Shown here: positions 50,501 to 63,200 of the stretch, in pieces
How the letters are laid out: every line of letters begins with the position of its first letter
How positions within the stretch are numbered: position 1 is the stretch's first letter
NCBI GenBank assembly: GCA_023846275.1
Contig: CM043874.1
Span: 28,245,630 to 28,309,629, forward strand
Origin: Vanilla planifolia
Lineage: Eukaryota > Streptophyta > Magnoliopsida > Asparagales > Orchidaceae
Reading direction: 5' to 3'
Length of the DNA: 64,000 nt
Translations under genes and position numbers: made by a program
Notes under the pieces: model-generated
The model's input: the letters and a program-made list of their open reading frames with translations, nothing else
What the model was told of the DNA's origin: nothing
The model's database searches: none

Positions 50501-51540
50501 TCATATGATGAGTCATGAGAAAGTACGTGTGAGGTAGGAACAAAGAATTTCATTTTTTTTTATTTTCATTCATTTTCAATTAAAGCTTACGTATCTATTT
50601 TTTTTCTTCAATTTCAAATAATCAACTTTGAGAATATTTTTTCCAAATTTCAAGGAATCAATATTAAATCATTCTCTAAAGAGACTTTTCATAGTTTTGT
50701 ATGCAATACACTAAGAAACAAGCTTTGACTAAGAATCATGTGATAAATATTCAATTTCTTTCTTAAACTCATCACACTTTCGTTTTAGAACATGGATGAT
50801 GTTTTTTACATAGTTCCCTATTTATTTGTAATTATATTGCTTCCTAAGTCTCTCAAATTCAAAATTAAATTTATCAAAGGGAGATGATACTTTATAATAA
50901 GAAAAAATGTTAGAACTTACTTCTTCACTTGAAGAACTAACAACATGATCTTGAGCCACTAGGCAAGTGGGCTCCAAAATGCTAATGAGCTTGCTCTTTC
51001 TCTTCTTCTTCTACTCCTTATTAATGTGAGGCTTTTTCATCATATAATTTATGTATCTCATATCAAACCTCACATTGAGTACTTAGTATTTTAAATTTGA
51101 GGCTATTTTGCTAGATAATCTTTCAAACTCACAAATAATCCTCAAAGTCAGTGTTTATTTAGTAATTTTCAAACAAATTGCTTTAGATAAAGAATAATTA
51201 AATCTATTTAATTTGTTAGTATTAATTTGAAATAATATTAAACATTTATTATGAAGCTCATGAGAAATATTCATGGGAATATTTTGAGATTGCTTGAATA
51301 AATTGGACAAATGGAAACTAAAATTCAAAAAAAAATTCAAGAAAATTTACTATAATGGAAAATGATCTCCCATGAATATTTGAGGGTGATCCATAATATT
51401 ATAAAATGAGATTTAGCAAACCCAAAAACAATGTGGTGTAATGTGCTTATAAAGGATATAATCTAGGATGTTAAGCCCATATAAATAGAAATAAGCTCTC
51501 TATATGAAATAAGAACCCTCCATCAAACACTTGTTGGCTC
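50500..51540 (-). mobile_element. SIRE-like Ty1/copia gag relic, minus strand
   Basis: On the minus strand the string AQDHVVSSSSEEVSSN (about 50.96-50.91 kb), with KVSSPFDKFNFEFERLRKQY after it, fits the acidic/serine-rich linker and coiled-coil tail of SIRE copia gag (E..D.VSSS.EE...F.Y.EL..AF.EL..EFEKL). A basic stretch HINKE-KKKRKSK precedes it. It is the same class as the plus-strand relic at 33.8-35.6 kb. It is broken. Confidence 0.6.
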
Positions 51541-52600
51541 ATTAGAACATGTAAGAAGGGGATTGGCAAGGGGTGTTGAATTGAACTAAATAAAATTTTT
51601 GTTTATTTAAACCTTTACTAATTCTTATTGCTATTTTATTTAAGCATACAAGTATAAAAGATAATGTGCATGAAAGAAATACACACAAGATGTTTTAGTG
51701 GTTTAATCACTAAATCTTTTGCCTACACCTACCCTAGACACCTGGTTAAGCCTAAAACAATACAAGTCTTCACTCAACTTAAGTAGGAGATAAACCTTAA
51801 AAACATATTTCATTACCAATCCTTGGAGTAGGCTTCACAATATGGGCACTAGCAAACTCACAAATACAATTCCTTGAAAAATGGCTAGTAAATGTAGACC
51901 CATAATTCAAAACTTATAATAAAGCTTTCCTTTTCTTACAAATTGAACCAAGGGGCTCACTAATATAATGTGATTGCAAAAATAATCAAAAGCTTAAAAT
52001 AAATCTACAATGAATTGATGTAAAATGAAGATTGCTATGGATTGAGCTTCAAAATTACTAAACACAATAAAGAGTATTCTAAAGGTGTGAATATATGCAA
52101 ATGCTATGCTCTAAGCCTTCATACATTCACTTTTGTTTCTCCAAATGATTTTGTAATGAGACCCCACTAAAGGCATCACAATTGGAGGTTCTACAAGACT
52201 TAAAGAAGTATAATAAGGTGCATTTATGCTGATTTGGGCCCTCATAGTTAATTCCATATATTTATATGACAAATATATAACATCCATTTCTTTTATAGCT
52301 AGTAAAAAAAGTTATAAGAAATTACTTTCAAGCATACTACACATATGCTAATTCATACCATATATAGCAAAACCCATCTCTCTTTCTCTTTTAATAGTAT
52401 TTATGATATCCATGCTTACATATCATATGTGGAGGTTCATTTATTTTATGTGGTCTCCATATAACATTAAAGTACTGCACATACCATACATGATGAGCTT
52501 TTAAAAAGTATAGAATATTCAACTTTAAAGGAAAAAATAGCAAACTTACTAATCATTTGTAAGAATTTTTAGTTTTGACTTAATTTTGTTTAATTTAGCT
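51541..52600 (-). mobile_element. Copia-associated terminal or leader sequence
   Basis: Text such as GGGGTGTTGAATTGAACTAAA near 51,571 and AAAGAAATACACACAAGATG near 51,674, followed by TTTTAGTGGTTTAA, is a wording I recognise as common in SIRE-type copia elements of many plants. It abuts the N-terminal side of the minus-strand gag relic, so it may be its 5' LTR or leader. No end was located. Confidence 0.35.
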
Positions 52601-53400
52601 AATGGATGTTGTATGTCATTTTAATTCAATTTTATTCAACTCAATCTAAATTTTTAAATTAGTTAAATGATGGCCAATTCAAGTGAGAATTTAGCCATGA
52701 CATAATGACAATATTTAAATTATGATAAAAATGCCAGTTAGTGGTTAGTCCATATGAAAGTATTATAAACAAAGTTTGTTCGCATAAAGACATTTACTTT
52801 ACTAAGTTACTCCTCTCCAAATGTTTGAATTGATGCCAAAAAATCTTTGCCTTTGAATCAAAGATTGGTAATGAATTATGTAATATTTTTCACATGCAAT
52901 CCATAGGTTTTGCATTACAATTAGGAACATTTGCCCAAATGAATACATTCATGTATCCTTAAGACTTATTTCATTAATCTTATGGCCCAAACAAACAAAG
53001 CCTAAATTTATTTAAATTTAAACCATAATTAGAATTTGGAATTTGATGTAATATTCTAATCTAATTCTCAAGCTTATGCAATGATTAACCTTAAATTCAT
53101 CAAATTGACCATTTTCCTTATTTAAATTAAGTCAACAAATTCTACAAGAAAAATTTGGGAAAACTAATATCTTTAGTTCTATATCTATTTATTTTAAATA
53201 TGTAAAAAATTAATTCAGATTTGATATGTGAATTTTATTATTAAGATCAACTTATGCCATGCTTAAAAGAGAACTTTTTTCATATGAAATAATATTACAA
53301 AAATATAGTGAAGAACAAATGTAAGCCCTTAATTAATGAAAAATAAATATTAAATATAATCTTTCTCATGTTATGACCTAAATTGATTGAAGTACTAGAG
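52601..53400. other. AT-rich DNA, no gene seen
   Basis: Nothing recognisable. The 5' end of LINE 2 lies somewhere near its right edge. Confidence 0.5.
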
Positions 53401-53658
53401 GGATTAAGAAGAGGAGATGAAACATTTTAAATCATGTGTGTGGGATGACTTTCTAGTGAGCTCTTTGGGCCATCTTCTTAGCAGTATGCTACCCTCCCTT
53501 ACTAGTTTGTGCATAGTTTAAGCCTTGTAGCCCTCCTTTATGCTAAATTAGGGTGAGTTTTCCACACTGATTTGCTCCTTCACTAAGCTGCTGGGTTCTT
53601 TTGAATCTACCTCTCCAATTAAAATCGAGCTAGTGTCCTCATTTGAGCGTGAATTGAG

Positions 53659-54257
53659 ATGATTTTTGTTGGTGATGATGTCTCCAAAATGGCAGCTCCT
53701 TTCAAACCTTCACTTATTTTAAATTTCTTGCATAGTCAACCCAACTTGGTTGTTCTAAGAATAGAGATACAAAACATTGGCTTTTCTAAATCATTCATTA
53801 TAGGGTTGTTGGAAGGTAGACATTTGATCTCGAGATTCATGTAGGAATTGGATAATATCAAATGCTAGATGTATAGAATTTTGAAAATCATAAAATTTCA
53901 AATGAGGTTTTGCAAATGTTAGCTTGATTATTGTCTCAATACTAAACCCTTGTAAGCTCTAGTGTGGTTCTCACTATAGCACCTTCCAATCCACTTGTTC
54001 CACAATCATGTGCTCTTCTCAATTGCTCTTACAATCATCCACCAATTAAAGGTGGATGCTGTAGCAATTAAGTAGTTAGGCCTCATGTGGCTTTGGTTTG
54101 TATTGAAATAGATCTTGCCAAAGAGTTCCTTTTAAGGATTAGAATTTCTAGAATGTCTTGAAGCAATAATGGATTCTAACAAAAGATTGAGTGCAAAAAT
54201 CTTCTCTATTATACTCTAAGTTGATATAAACAAGGGCATTCAGTGCACCAATGCAAA
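53659..54257 (+). pseudogene. LINE 2 ORF1 (DUF4283 domain and zinc-knuckle half)
   Basis: The 61-codon frame at 53,659-53,844 contains KMAAPFKPSLILNFLHSQPN and FSKSFIIGLLEGRHLISRFM. This matches the DUF4283 pattern SL(V/I)GKFS...P....(R)....L.GF...(G)LLD.RH(V/I)LIR. Downstream in other frames the WFSL..LPIHLF and ALFSIA type strings of the second half recur near 53.97-54.03 kb. YKQGHSVHQCK at 54,225-54,257 is the second half of a CX2CX4HX4C knuckle; a matching first CX2C is not intact. ORF1 proteins of this class bind element RNA. Confidence 0.75.
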
Positions 54258-55220
54258 TAAGAAAAAAACTCACCCCCTCTACTACACAAAATAGGGAAGT
54301 GAGACTATTCTATCTAATCAAGCAAATAAGCAATGTGAAGCCACCTACTCTAGTCAAAGTAAATGCTAGCACCAATAGGTTGGACAACAACAAAAGATTG
54401 GCATGGAAAACTAAAGTTATAGAAACTACAAAGGGCAATGAAGAGGGGCGTCCTAGTGAGGAACACCCCATCACAATTGAAACAACTATAGACTTGAGTA
54501 ACTCCCCACATCATGACAAGGTTCAAAAGTTCATAGCCAGCGAATGTAATCATACTTTGCATTTTTTTATGATGATTGCAGGTTAAATTTAATAAGCAAC
54601 TAGAGAGTAAGAAAAAACAATATCTATCCAACTCAGAAGCAAGGAAGGAATGAAGCTTAGTAAGCTTGTTGACATTCAATCAATTTAGAGAGCTATTTCA
54701 AATGTCATAGATGGTTTTAGAATGGTCACTAGCCATAAGTCAAAGACAATAGGAAAAAATGTAAGGAAAGTAAACACCCCCATAATGACCAAAAGAAACC
54801 TTCAGGCATCTCAAAATATTGACATTACATATTGTAATAAATAATATTCTAATGTGGGATATGAATGGGCTATTAACTCAATATTGGTTTCTTAATTTAA
54901 GTATATGATCAAAATGCAAAAAAATAAAATTAATTGCATTATTGAAGCCTTTTGTGAGTAATAGATAAATGGACATCTTGCATAAGAGTTTGAATTTTGT
55001 TTATTGTGAGAGCAATACCTCCAACAAAATATAGGTGTTCTAGCTTCAAGACTTCCAATACCAAATAATTAAAAAAGACAACCAATTTCTACACATGATG
55101 GTAAAGCATAGTAAATAGAGGATGTTTTACTTATTTATGTATGCCAAGTGATCTTTTATTAATGGAAGGGAGCTCTCAAGAGATTTAAAAATGATGGTAG
55201 AGATGAATTATCTTTCTTAG

Positions 55221-55783
55221 ATGATTGAGGGGGACTTCAATGTCATCACCAATGTTTAATAATTCAAAGGGCATTCTTCTCCCAAGCTAGACCCTATCGT
55301 TGAATCGAGTGATTGTATACATGTGTGCACACTAACAACACTCAACAACATGAGTAATGAGTTCACATTGTTTAATAAATGAAAAAAGAGAGCCCTAGTA
55401 AATAAAGATTGCTTAAAGCTTTTCCAACAATAGTGGTTCAATATTTGAATAAGGAACCCACAAACCAATCCCCATTGTTAATACTTTTTCTAATAGAAAC
55501 ATAGTATGAACCTAAAAAATTTAGATTATAAATATTTTGGACCAAAAGCTCTAAATTTGTAATAGTGGTTGCTAAGAATAGGAGTTTGCCAATTATAAGT
55601 TTAAGGATAAGGGTTTTGGCATACAAACTGAAGAGTCTTAAAGCCCACCTTAGAAAATGGAATAAAAAAATTAGTAATATATTTCAAAAGATTGAAGAAG
55701 CAAAAGAGTTGGTTGAGGAGATGGAAAAAACATTTCAAGAGTCAAAAGATAAATTTTTTAGTTTGAAACTAACTAATCCCTAG
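55221..55783 (+). pseudogene. LINE 2 endonuclease motif and endonuclease-RT linker
   Basis: MIEGDFNVITNV at 55,221-55,256 carries the GDFN active-site motif of APE-type LINE endonucleases. The 72-codon frame at 55,565-55,783 (LKSLKAHLRKWNKKISNIFQ, then KIEEAKELVEEMEKTFQE) is the charged helical linker that joins endonuclease and RT in plant LINEs (LK.LK..LK.WNKE.FGNI...I.....(E)L..LE). Nuclease residues between the two are scattered over frames. Confidence 0.75.
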
Positions 55784-56549
55784 ATCAATTGAACATGGTA
55801 ACTAAAATGGATGAGATGTGTTGGCACTAATAAAAAGGCACTAAATGGATCAAGGATAGTGACAATAACACAAATTACTTTAAAAAATGGTTAAAAATAA
55901 GCAAACGACTCTTACTATATGCAAAATTAAGGATGCAACTAAGAATTAGGTCTTAGAAGAGGATCTAATTACCAAAGCTACATTATATTACTTTTCCTCT
56001 CACTAGTCTATTATCCCTAATAATAGAATGGTGAAAAATTTTTCTTTATTCCCTCTCTAATCTTGTTAGAAAATAATCAGATGGTAATTCAAATAGCTAC
56101 TAAGTAAGATACAATAAATTGTTTTTTAGAAGGATTCTTTTAGTTCACTTAGACCAGATGGGTTTAATGGATTCTTTTATGCATCATTGGACCACAATTT
56201 AGGATGATGTGTATAAAGTGGCCAATGACTTGATGATAGTCCTTTACTTAGAGAATTCATTAGTGCCAACATAGTCTTGATTCCCAAGGTCATTTACCAT
56301 ACAATTGTCATTAAATTTAGGCATATTTTTATATTTAATCTTTAGAAAAATTTTTTATAAGTTTATAACATTGAGGCTATCAACCTTTCAACGCTCGCTT
56401 ATCTCAATGGAGCAATCAACCTTTGTAATGGAGCAATCAACCCTTGCTAATTTTTATTTCTTTTTAAAACTAAAGCATTGAGTAGAGGATTAACAACCTA
56501 TATATGCAAGGTGAAGTTAAACACTATGTTGCTCCAATAGGATTTCAAC

Positions 56550-57200
56550 ACATCTCCTATTTGGTATTTGTTAATGATTTTATCCTCTTCTCGAGAGGTG
56601 ATAGACACTCAATTAAAAACATTAAAATTTTCCTCACTAAACTTTAGGACATGTTTGGATTGTAGATTAATGAATAAAAGAGCTTATTTTTTGGAAGTTA
56701 AAACATTAAGCTTAGCTTGGAGAATAGTATCAAGGATCTTAAGGGATTGAAAATATATTACTTTCTAATCCCTTATCTAAGAAGAACCTTGTCCAAAGGT
56801 GGGAGCAAGGTGGCTGACTTTCAATAGTTGCTTGGAAAACTTTGTACGAAAATGGCTGGCTGGATGAAGAAATTACTCTCAACATGTGGTATTGTAGTGT
56901 TAGTAAGCCATGCCTTACAATCAATTCCACTTTACTTCTTAATGATGTCACTCCCCCTAAAAATATTATCAATATAGTTGAAAATGAGATGCATGGTTTT
57001 CTTTGGGCAGATTAAGATCAAGTGAGAAGCACCATTAGGCCAACTCGAAAAAGATAAACCTACCTCAGAAAGAAAATGATTTAAGGGTAAAAAAACTAAA
57101 ACAACTATTGGAAGCATATAGTACCAAATTTAATTGAAAGGTTTACACCTCAAAAACACTTTGGGCTAGGTTCGTGAGAGACAAATACCGCAATAGATAT
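56550..57200 (+). pseudogene. LINE 2 reverse transcriptase, C-terminal half
   Basis: FVNDFILFSRG at 56,567 onward stands at the FADD(T/I)L(L/I)F active-site position, with the first catalytic Asp changed to Asn. It is followed by FGLXIN-type and KSLFFGS strings near 56.66-56.70 kb, then CGIVVLVSHALQSIPLYFLM near 56.89 kb (family G(R)..LI.SVL.SIP.Y.(M)S) and MRCMVFFG (family F(L)WG) near 56.99 kb. The Asp change would abolish polymerase activity even without the stops. Confidence 0.78.
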
Positions 57201-58021
57201 TGCAGCAAAGCAAGCTCATGTACTTGGATTAGTATGTAGAAATCATGTCCATTATATTACAATTCATAAATAAACATTGACTTGGATAGCTGTAGTTATT
57301 AAACTCTCAGTAAGGATGGTATATTCATTATTAAATCGTCTTAGAAACACTTAAAAGCAAAAGACATTAAAAAGTCAAGGAAATTTATTTAGATTAGTTG
57401 CTTGCATCTAAATCTCCTTATGAATGTCAAGGATCCTTAATAACCAACTACATCTCATAATAACTTAAGGAAAATGAAATTCTAATTTGTAAAAACATCC
57501 TTTTTTAGCAAGTGATATTATCTATTTCATGGCTTTGTGGAATGCCTTAGGTCCACAATGTTATGGAACCACTTTGCTTTGAACCTTGTCATCTCACAAT
57601 TCCTACTTGTCACCATTCATCAAATGCTCTAAAATTGGTAGAATTATAGCCTCTAAAATGCTTCAACCAGGGAGGTTTTAATGGTCCTTTTTTCTCTCAT
57701 TTGTTTGAATATCTATAAAGCAAGAAATTCTAAATTGTATGATGAGAAATTAATCTTGATGAGTACATTGATCAATAAAGTTTATAATGATTACTATGCC
57801 ATTTTCAAACACAATCCAATCCTATAGAACAATTTAGTAGATCTCCATAAAGTAAATAATGGGCTGATTTCCTATCTTTCTAAGATCAAATGTATAGTCA
57901 CAAAGTTGTTCAATGGACTTCCTACCCCAATGGATTTTTTCAAATTAAACACTAATGGTTTGGTTAGTGGAAACCTTGACACTACTTATTAAGAAAAGAC
58001 CATTCAGGTGAAGCCATTAAT

Positions 58022-58208
58022 GCTTTCTTAGTTTTCATAGTATCTAAAACAAAGCTAGAAGTTGAAGCCATGGTGACACTATTTGGTTTGAATTTATGCA
58101 ACAAGTTGGGCTTACAAAACATCATTGTAGAATCAGATAGTAGGTCAAACCTCATAATTATCCAAGTTAGTACAGGAATCCCTTGGCATATGCTAAGTAT
58201 TCTAAATT
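58022..58208 (+). pseudogene. LINE 2 RNase H-like domain
   Basis: An open stretch reads LEVEAMVTLFGLNLCNKLGL and then QNIIVESDSRSNLIIIQ. This matches the plant LINE RNase H pattern AE..A...GL..A...G...(V)ESDS..(V)(V)..I, including the acidic residues Glu (in LEVEA) and Asp (in ESDS). HKHIFKEGKVIA near 58.24 kb is the R.GN.(A)AD-equivalent end. Confidence 0.8.
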
Positions 58209-58911
58209 AAATTAAGAAATTTTATTTCAAAGAGATTCATCATAAGCACATATTTAAAGAAGGTAAAGTGATAGCCTAATGTAGCTCCTTTATTAAGTAG
58301 CTATCTTCTTTCCTTGGTGCTAAATGCACAACAAATTCCAAAATGTTTTAAAGTCTTAATTAAGTTGGATGAGGAGAGTTGTCCATATGTTCATATAAAG
58401 TTCATTGTGAAAGCTATCCAGCTAGTGCTGCTTAAATCTAATGAAGAAATTGTCTTCATAGGATCATAAAGGTTGTTTATTGTAGGTGGAACATTTATCA
58501 ATCTCTAGTTAGCTCATCATTTCTTGTTTAAACTAGATTTGTATAAAAATAAGATGGTGCATCACTTAAGTGCAACCATCTAGCCAATCCTTCAATCATC
58601 TGCATCAATCCTTTTGATTCAACCACATGCAAAGTAAGCACATTATCAATTATGTCATCAATGATTGTTATGTACTCCTCTCAAGCTACCTCAATCAAAG
58701 ATGATTTCTTTGGCATTGGTCAAGTATGATGAGCCTCATCAGATTATGTCAAGATATCTATTTTGGTTTGGATTAGTAGGGTTTTCTTACACAGTGATAG
58801 CCATATTACATAAGGTGTTCTTGCATACTAGTTTATAGTACAAATGTTTTACTTTTATGCTTCACTTGTTGTAGCCTCTAGTTTTCAATAAAATTACCTT
58901 TTTCAAAAAAA

Positions 58912-59546
58912 TGTTCTAGAAAGAAAATAACCAACTCTAAGCATAGGAATCTTGTACAACTTGGAATATTTCTTCTGTTCTTCACATCCTTGAGTTATTT
59001 AATGAACTTCACATACAAATCTAACATTCTAAACCACTTTACTCCTATGGTGATCACCAATTCTACTTGTATGAATAATCTCTTGAAAAGAACACTAGGT
59101 AAACACATTAGATCACAAACTAAAAGAACCTAAGCTTCTATTATCAAAATCGAATATATCTATTAAGCTCATATGTTAAACAAAAAGCCCACAAAATGAA
59201 GTTCAAGTGAACCTAACATTCTATAAAATGTTTCAAAAAGTAAAAAATACCCAATTGAAAAGTTCCTTTATGTAATGCATTCAATGCAAAAATCACAACA
59301 TTGGTTTAGAAAATATGCATAATGTAATAAATATTGAAAAATTTGCATTATGCACTTCTTGACCACTTTTGTAAGGTTTTGGGGTGCATCATACTACTTC
59401 AAGCCAGAAAGTAGTTGGTGATTAGCCTTTTGATATTTTTGGGGAAAAGAAGTGCTAAAAGAAGTGCTAAAAGAAGGACAATGTTTATAAAGTGTTCCAA
59501 AGAGACATTGGGTGATAAACATTACATCACATGATTGTTATGTCAA
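58912..59546. other. AT-rich DNA, no gene seen
   Basis: No domain recognised. A short local duplication AAAAGAAGTGCTA lies at about 59,447-59,473. Confidence 0.5.
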
Positions 59547-60620
59547 GGGAGAACGCTATGATTATGGAGTATAGGATACATGAGGATGGAAAGGATTAAC
59601 AATAATCATCCTAATGACTATGCATTTATTTCTTTAACTTTTGCTTCAAATTATGTATTGTTGGGGACATCTCTTTATTAATGATGTGATTAAGATGAAT
59701 TCCTTTTGGTTCATAGAATTTTGCATTATTAATACTCTTGACCATTGATAAGAGAGTTAAATGTTTCTTAAAATCCTTAACAAGTGTAACCAAAATGTTA
59801 AGATAAAAACTACCCTCAAATAAGATAATTATTTACCCTATGAAAAATAATACGAGAATAAACTTAATAGTTTCCCAACTTGCAACAAAATGTATTTTAT
59901 TATTATTTAGAATTATTTGGATTTCTTGTAAATTTGGGGAATTTTTAGAATTATTTTATCTTTCCTAACTAGAATATATCACAAACAATGGTTAAATATT
60001 TCAAATGAAGGAGGTAAGTTGAGAAGTAAACTGTATAAGATAATTGGATTCTAATGACACTAAGTTAATAAAAATTAATATTTTTGACGTCATTAGTATA
60101 CTGGAGGAGAATGGCTCTGATAATGTATGTTAAGGTAAATAAGGATAGAAGGGAATGCCAATACTCATCTAATTATTATGCATTTCTTTCTTTACTTAAG
60201 ATTATAGACTATTAAGGACATGTCGTTATTAATTATGCATTCAAGATGAATTCCATTTTGTTCTTAGCATTCTACATGATTGTTTCACTTGAACGTTAAT
60301 AAGACAATCAAATATTTCTTAACATTCTCAATAAAAGTATAAAATATGTTGATATGAAAAATATCTTTAAACACGATCATTGTTTTCTTACAAATGAATT
60401 TGAAAATAAAAATTATAGCATCCCAAACTTTTAGTAAAAATTGTTTTATTATTATTTGGAATTATTTGGATCTTAAAGAATTTGGAAAAGGTTTTAGAAC
60501 TATTTTTTATCAAGAACATCATATGCCATGAAAATGAGCTCTTAAAAAGAGGGAGGTGACCTTAGAAAATAGTACAAGATATTTGAATTGAATACACCAA
60601 TTTGGTAACAATTCAACTTT
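59547..60620. repeat. ~560-bp direct repeat pair, possible minus-strand LTRs
   Basis: Unit A (from about 59,547) and unit B (from about 60,106) share ordered blocks: GAGAA(C/T)G-CT(A/C)T(G)AT(T/A)ATG; GAT(G/A)GAA(A/G)GG near 59,584 and 60,143; GACTATGCATTTATTTC against TATTATGCATTTCTTTC; AAGATGAATTCC; TTTTATTATTATTT(A/G)GAATTATTTGGAT; and GGAGGT(A/G)A near the end. The offset is about 540-560 bp. TGGCTCTGATAATG at 60,112 is, on the minus strand, close to an initiator-Met primer-binding site (TATCAGAGCCA), so these may be tandem relic LTRs of a minus-strand element. No coding part was recognised. Confidence 0.6.
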
Positions 60621-61300
60621 TCTAAGTATTAAAATGAACAATCATTGATTAACATGATATTATTTATAAGATTAGAAAGTTTTTAAATTTATTAAAAATA
60701 TTAAATAGAGTTGAAAAATAATAAAAATTTGTTGGATATAAAGCTTATAAACATAATCTTGATAAAATGTTCTTAGTAAAAAAAAGAGGTGCACAAAACA
60801 TAGAATAAAAACTAGAGAGAATTTAAGTAAACTTATTAAAAAAATGCTAATAAGGTTTTAAGTTTGAAAAATTACTAAAAATTCTAATTATTAAATAAAA
60901 ATATGAAATTCAGTTAACGAATAGTGTTATCAAGTAGATTTATATCAAATTGGTTAATGAATTTTTGAAGATCAAATTGCTTAAAACTTGCTAGAAATAT
61001 TTGATTTACCTAAGTTTAATCAAAATAGAATTTTAATTAATCCTAAATCCATAAATTCATAAGCTTATGCATAGTAATAGGAAATTGGTTTAATGATGAC
61101 TTGAATTACTATGAAATAGTTGTATTTTAAATAGCAGGTAGACGAAGAGGCATCTAATGTGAGACAATGAACCATTTGGAAGAAATTTGGAGTATCATAT
61201 ACATGAAGAGTCTTCGAATGAGAATAAAAGGAATGGGGACTCTATACATATTAAAGTTTTTTAAAAAAATTGTAAAAAAAATAATGATGTAGCTATGAGT
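60621..61300. other. AT-rich DNA, no gene seen
   Basis: Nothing convincing on either strand. It may be decayed pol of the minus-strand family X copy that begins at its right. Confidence 0.4.
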
Positions 61301-63200
61301 TAGAAGAAAGAGAGGACAGACAATGAGAGGAAGTGTTGTTGAAAATTTGGAAGGAATTTGTGCAACCTTTTAAGGAAATCAAGAGGAATTAATGAGAAAA
61401 CCAATATAGCAAAAAATGTTATAGTAGTCATGTAAGACCACTATGAATCAAGATTTGTCTAAGTTGCTTTAATAACCTCAAAAGTGGTTTTAAGAGGTTA
61501 CAACGTTCTTCCTAGTTGCTTTAATCCTATTAACAATAACATATAGTTTTGGTATGCATTTGCTAACCTCTTTACTTGGCCAACAATGGCTATGTCTATT
61601 ATTATCTTTCCTTTCTCCTATGTTATAATAAAGTTTTTTCCATCTTTCATGAGTTGATATTGATAATAGTAAATAACATCTTGCTCTCACAAATATGGGT
61701 ATCATAATATGATATGAAAAATATCAAAAGAAACTATATCATTGATAACCTTATAAATATATTCTTGAGTGATTACAAATTTCAACTTGCATTATTATTT
61801 GATTCTCACCTTGAAGTGTTTCTAATTCTTAACTAAAGAATAAGGTCTTGGACAAAATGTAATCTCCAAGTGCAACCTTATAAGAATTTTAAAGATCAAA
61901 TTCTAACTACTAGTATAAATCATAACAATAATAAGCTCATTCTTCACTTGAATATGGGCTATAAATAGTTCCTCTCTTCCTAATGTAGTCCTATTAACTT
62001 CACCTATGAAATCTTTTGGTCTCACTATGAAGGAGAAAATCTCATCTCCATATTATAGAGGTTTTAGAGTCTCCTCACATTTGGGTACAATAAGTAACTT
62101 ATTTTTCAATTTTCCTTAAACATTTTTAGAAATAGATTAGGCTACAAAATCCAACATGTTTCTTATGTACATCCTGATTTTTGCAATGATCAAAATACTT
62201 TTGAGTCCCTTTAATACATTTAGCATTTATTAACATTTCTATAATCTTCTTTGTTAAGGACTATTCCTTCCTCTTCTACCACTTTTTTAAGTTGTACCAT
62301 TCCACTTGATATTCAAACTTTTTGTCTTTGGCCCTCTATTTTGATTCTTCTTTCTGATAGCCATTGTAAATGTGTTGTTTTGCGTTAAATATTACATAGA
62401 AGTAGTGTTAAACTCTATAGTAATAGAATGATACAAAGCTAAGATATATTTAATTAATATTAGCATCTCATAAATAAGTATCACCAAAATTACATCTTTT
62501 CATCATATTTAGATGGTACATTCCTACACCATTTTCCCTTCTCAATGTCATAAGCCAAGCCACTTCCTCCACCTTCCTTCCTATTTCCCATGGAGCAAAA
62601 CTTTTCTATAATGAATTCTTGAAATTGGCTCCATGTCACTTTTACAATTATATTCATTCTTAAATGAGACTTCTATCAAGCTAATGCATGATTCACCATC
62701 ATTAATCAAATGTATATTACCTTATTAATCAATGAATAATCATAGAAAGAAAAATATGATTGTAATTGCTTTAATTAAACTTCTAATTTATTTAAATTCA
62801 TTGTAACATACAAAATATAGATCGAGTTTAGAATTTGTCTTGAATGGACATTATTGATTCTTAAGTATTAATGGGACAAGACTAATGATGTCATCTTCAT
62901 CTTCATCTTTATCTGCAATTATGTTTTGATTATTAAAACCAAATCTAGAATATCTATGTTTAAAAGCATTTTCCTTGCTTCAAAGATTATCTTATAGATC
63001 CACTAACACCTACATTTGCTTGGTTAATAGAGCTACTCATGCCTCATGGTTTGATGGTAAATAGTCGACATAGTCATCATAATCGATATTGTCCAAATCT
63101 CCTGCTTCCCTTTCTTTGATTACTCTAAACTCCCTTCTCCTTAAATCCTAGCATTATCATTGAATAAAAGATTTTAATATCAAAATATAATTTATCTAAG
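61300..63200 (-). mobile_element. Family X Ty3/gypsy gag and protease relic, minus strand
   Basis: On the minus strand, gag-like text (about 63.1-62.6 kb) includes EVSFKNEYNCKSDMEPISRI and an acidic run DKDEDEDD. It shares TCTATTAACCAA and neighbouring words with the internal part of the element at 29.6-32.8 kb. A protease region follows (about 62.0-61.5 kb), with QCKLKFVITQEYIYKV and YQLMKDGKNFIITQEKGKI. This is the wording of the Ty3/gypsy protease-RT junction (KQC.I.F.I...(D)V.CD..P.D.C...LG.PY.YDR...). That identifies family X as Ty3/gypsy. It is broken. Confidence 0.65.

Larger units (their letters stand above)
53400..58911 (+). mobile_element. Plant LINE 2, nearly complete
   Basis: A second plus-strand non-LTR element of the same general class as LINE 1. 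Parts in order are ORF1 DUF4283-type domain (53,659-53,844 and on to about 54.07 kb), a zinc-knuckle half (54,225-54,257), a linker (to 54,586), endonuclease (55,221-55,259 motif), an endonuclease-RT coiled linker (55,565-55,783), RT parts (about 55.98-57.2 kb), an RNase H-like domain (58,022-58,208) and a tail TTTTCAATAAAATTACCTTTTTCAAAAAAA ending at 58,911. The tail wording TTCAATAAAAT...TTT...AAAAAA is shared with LINE 1. The 5' end is approximate, and no target duplication was found by eye. Stops and frame changes make it inactive. Confidence 0.85.

Noticed and set aside
54350-54679. 109-codon minus-strand frame
   Set aside because: It is the antisense shadow of the LINE 2 ORF1 linker (54,251-54,586) and has no domain.
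53130-58930. TTCTACAAGAAAAA (53.14 kb) and TTCTAGAAAGAAAA after the LINE 2 tail as a target-site duplication
   Set aside because: They differ at internal positions and the left copy lies well upstream of the first recognisable LINE 2 sequence.
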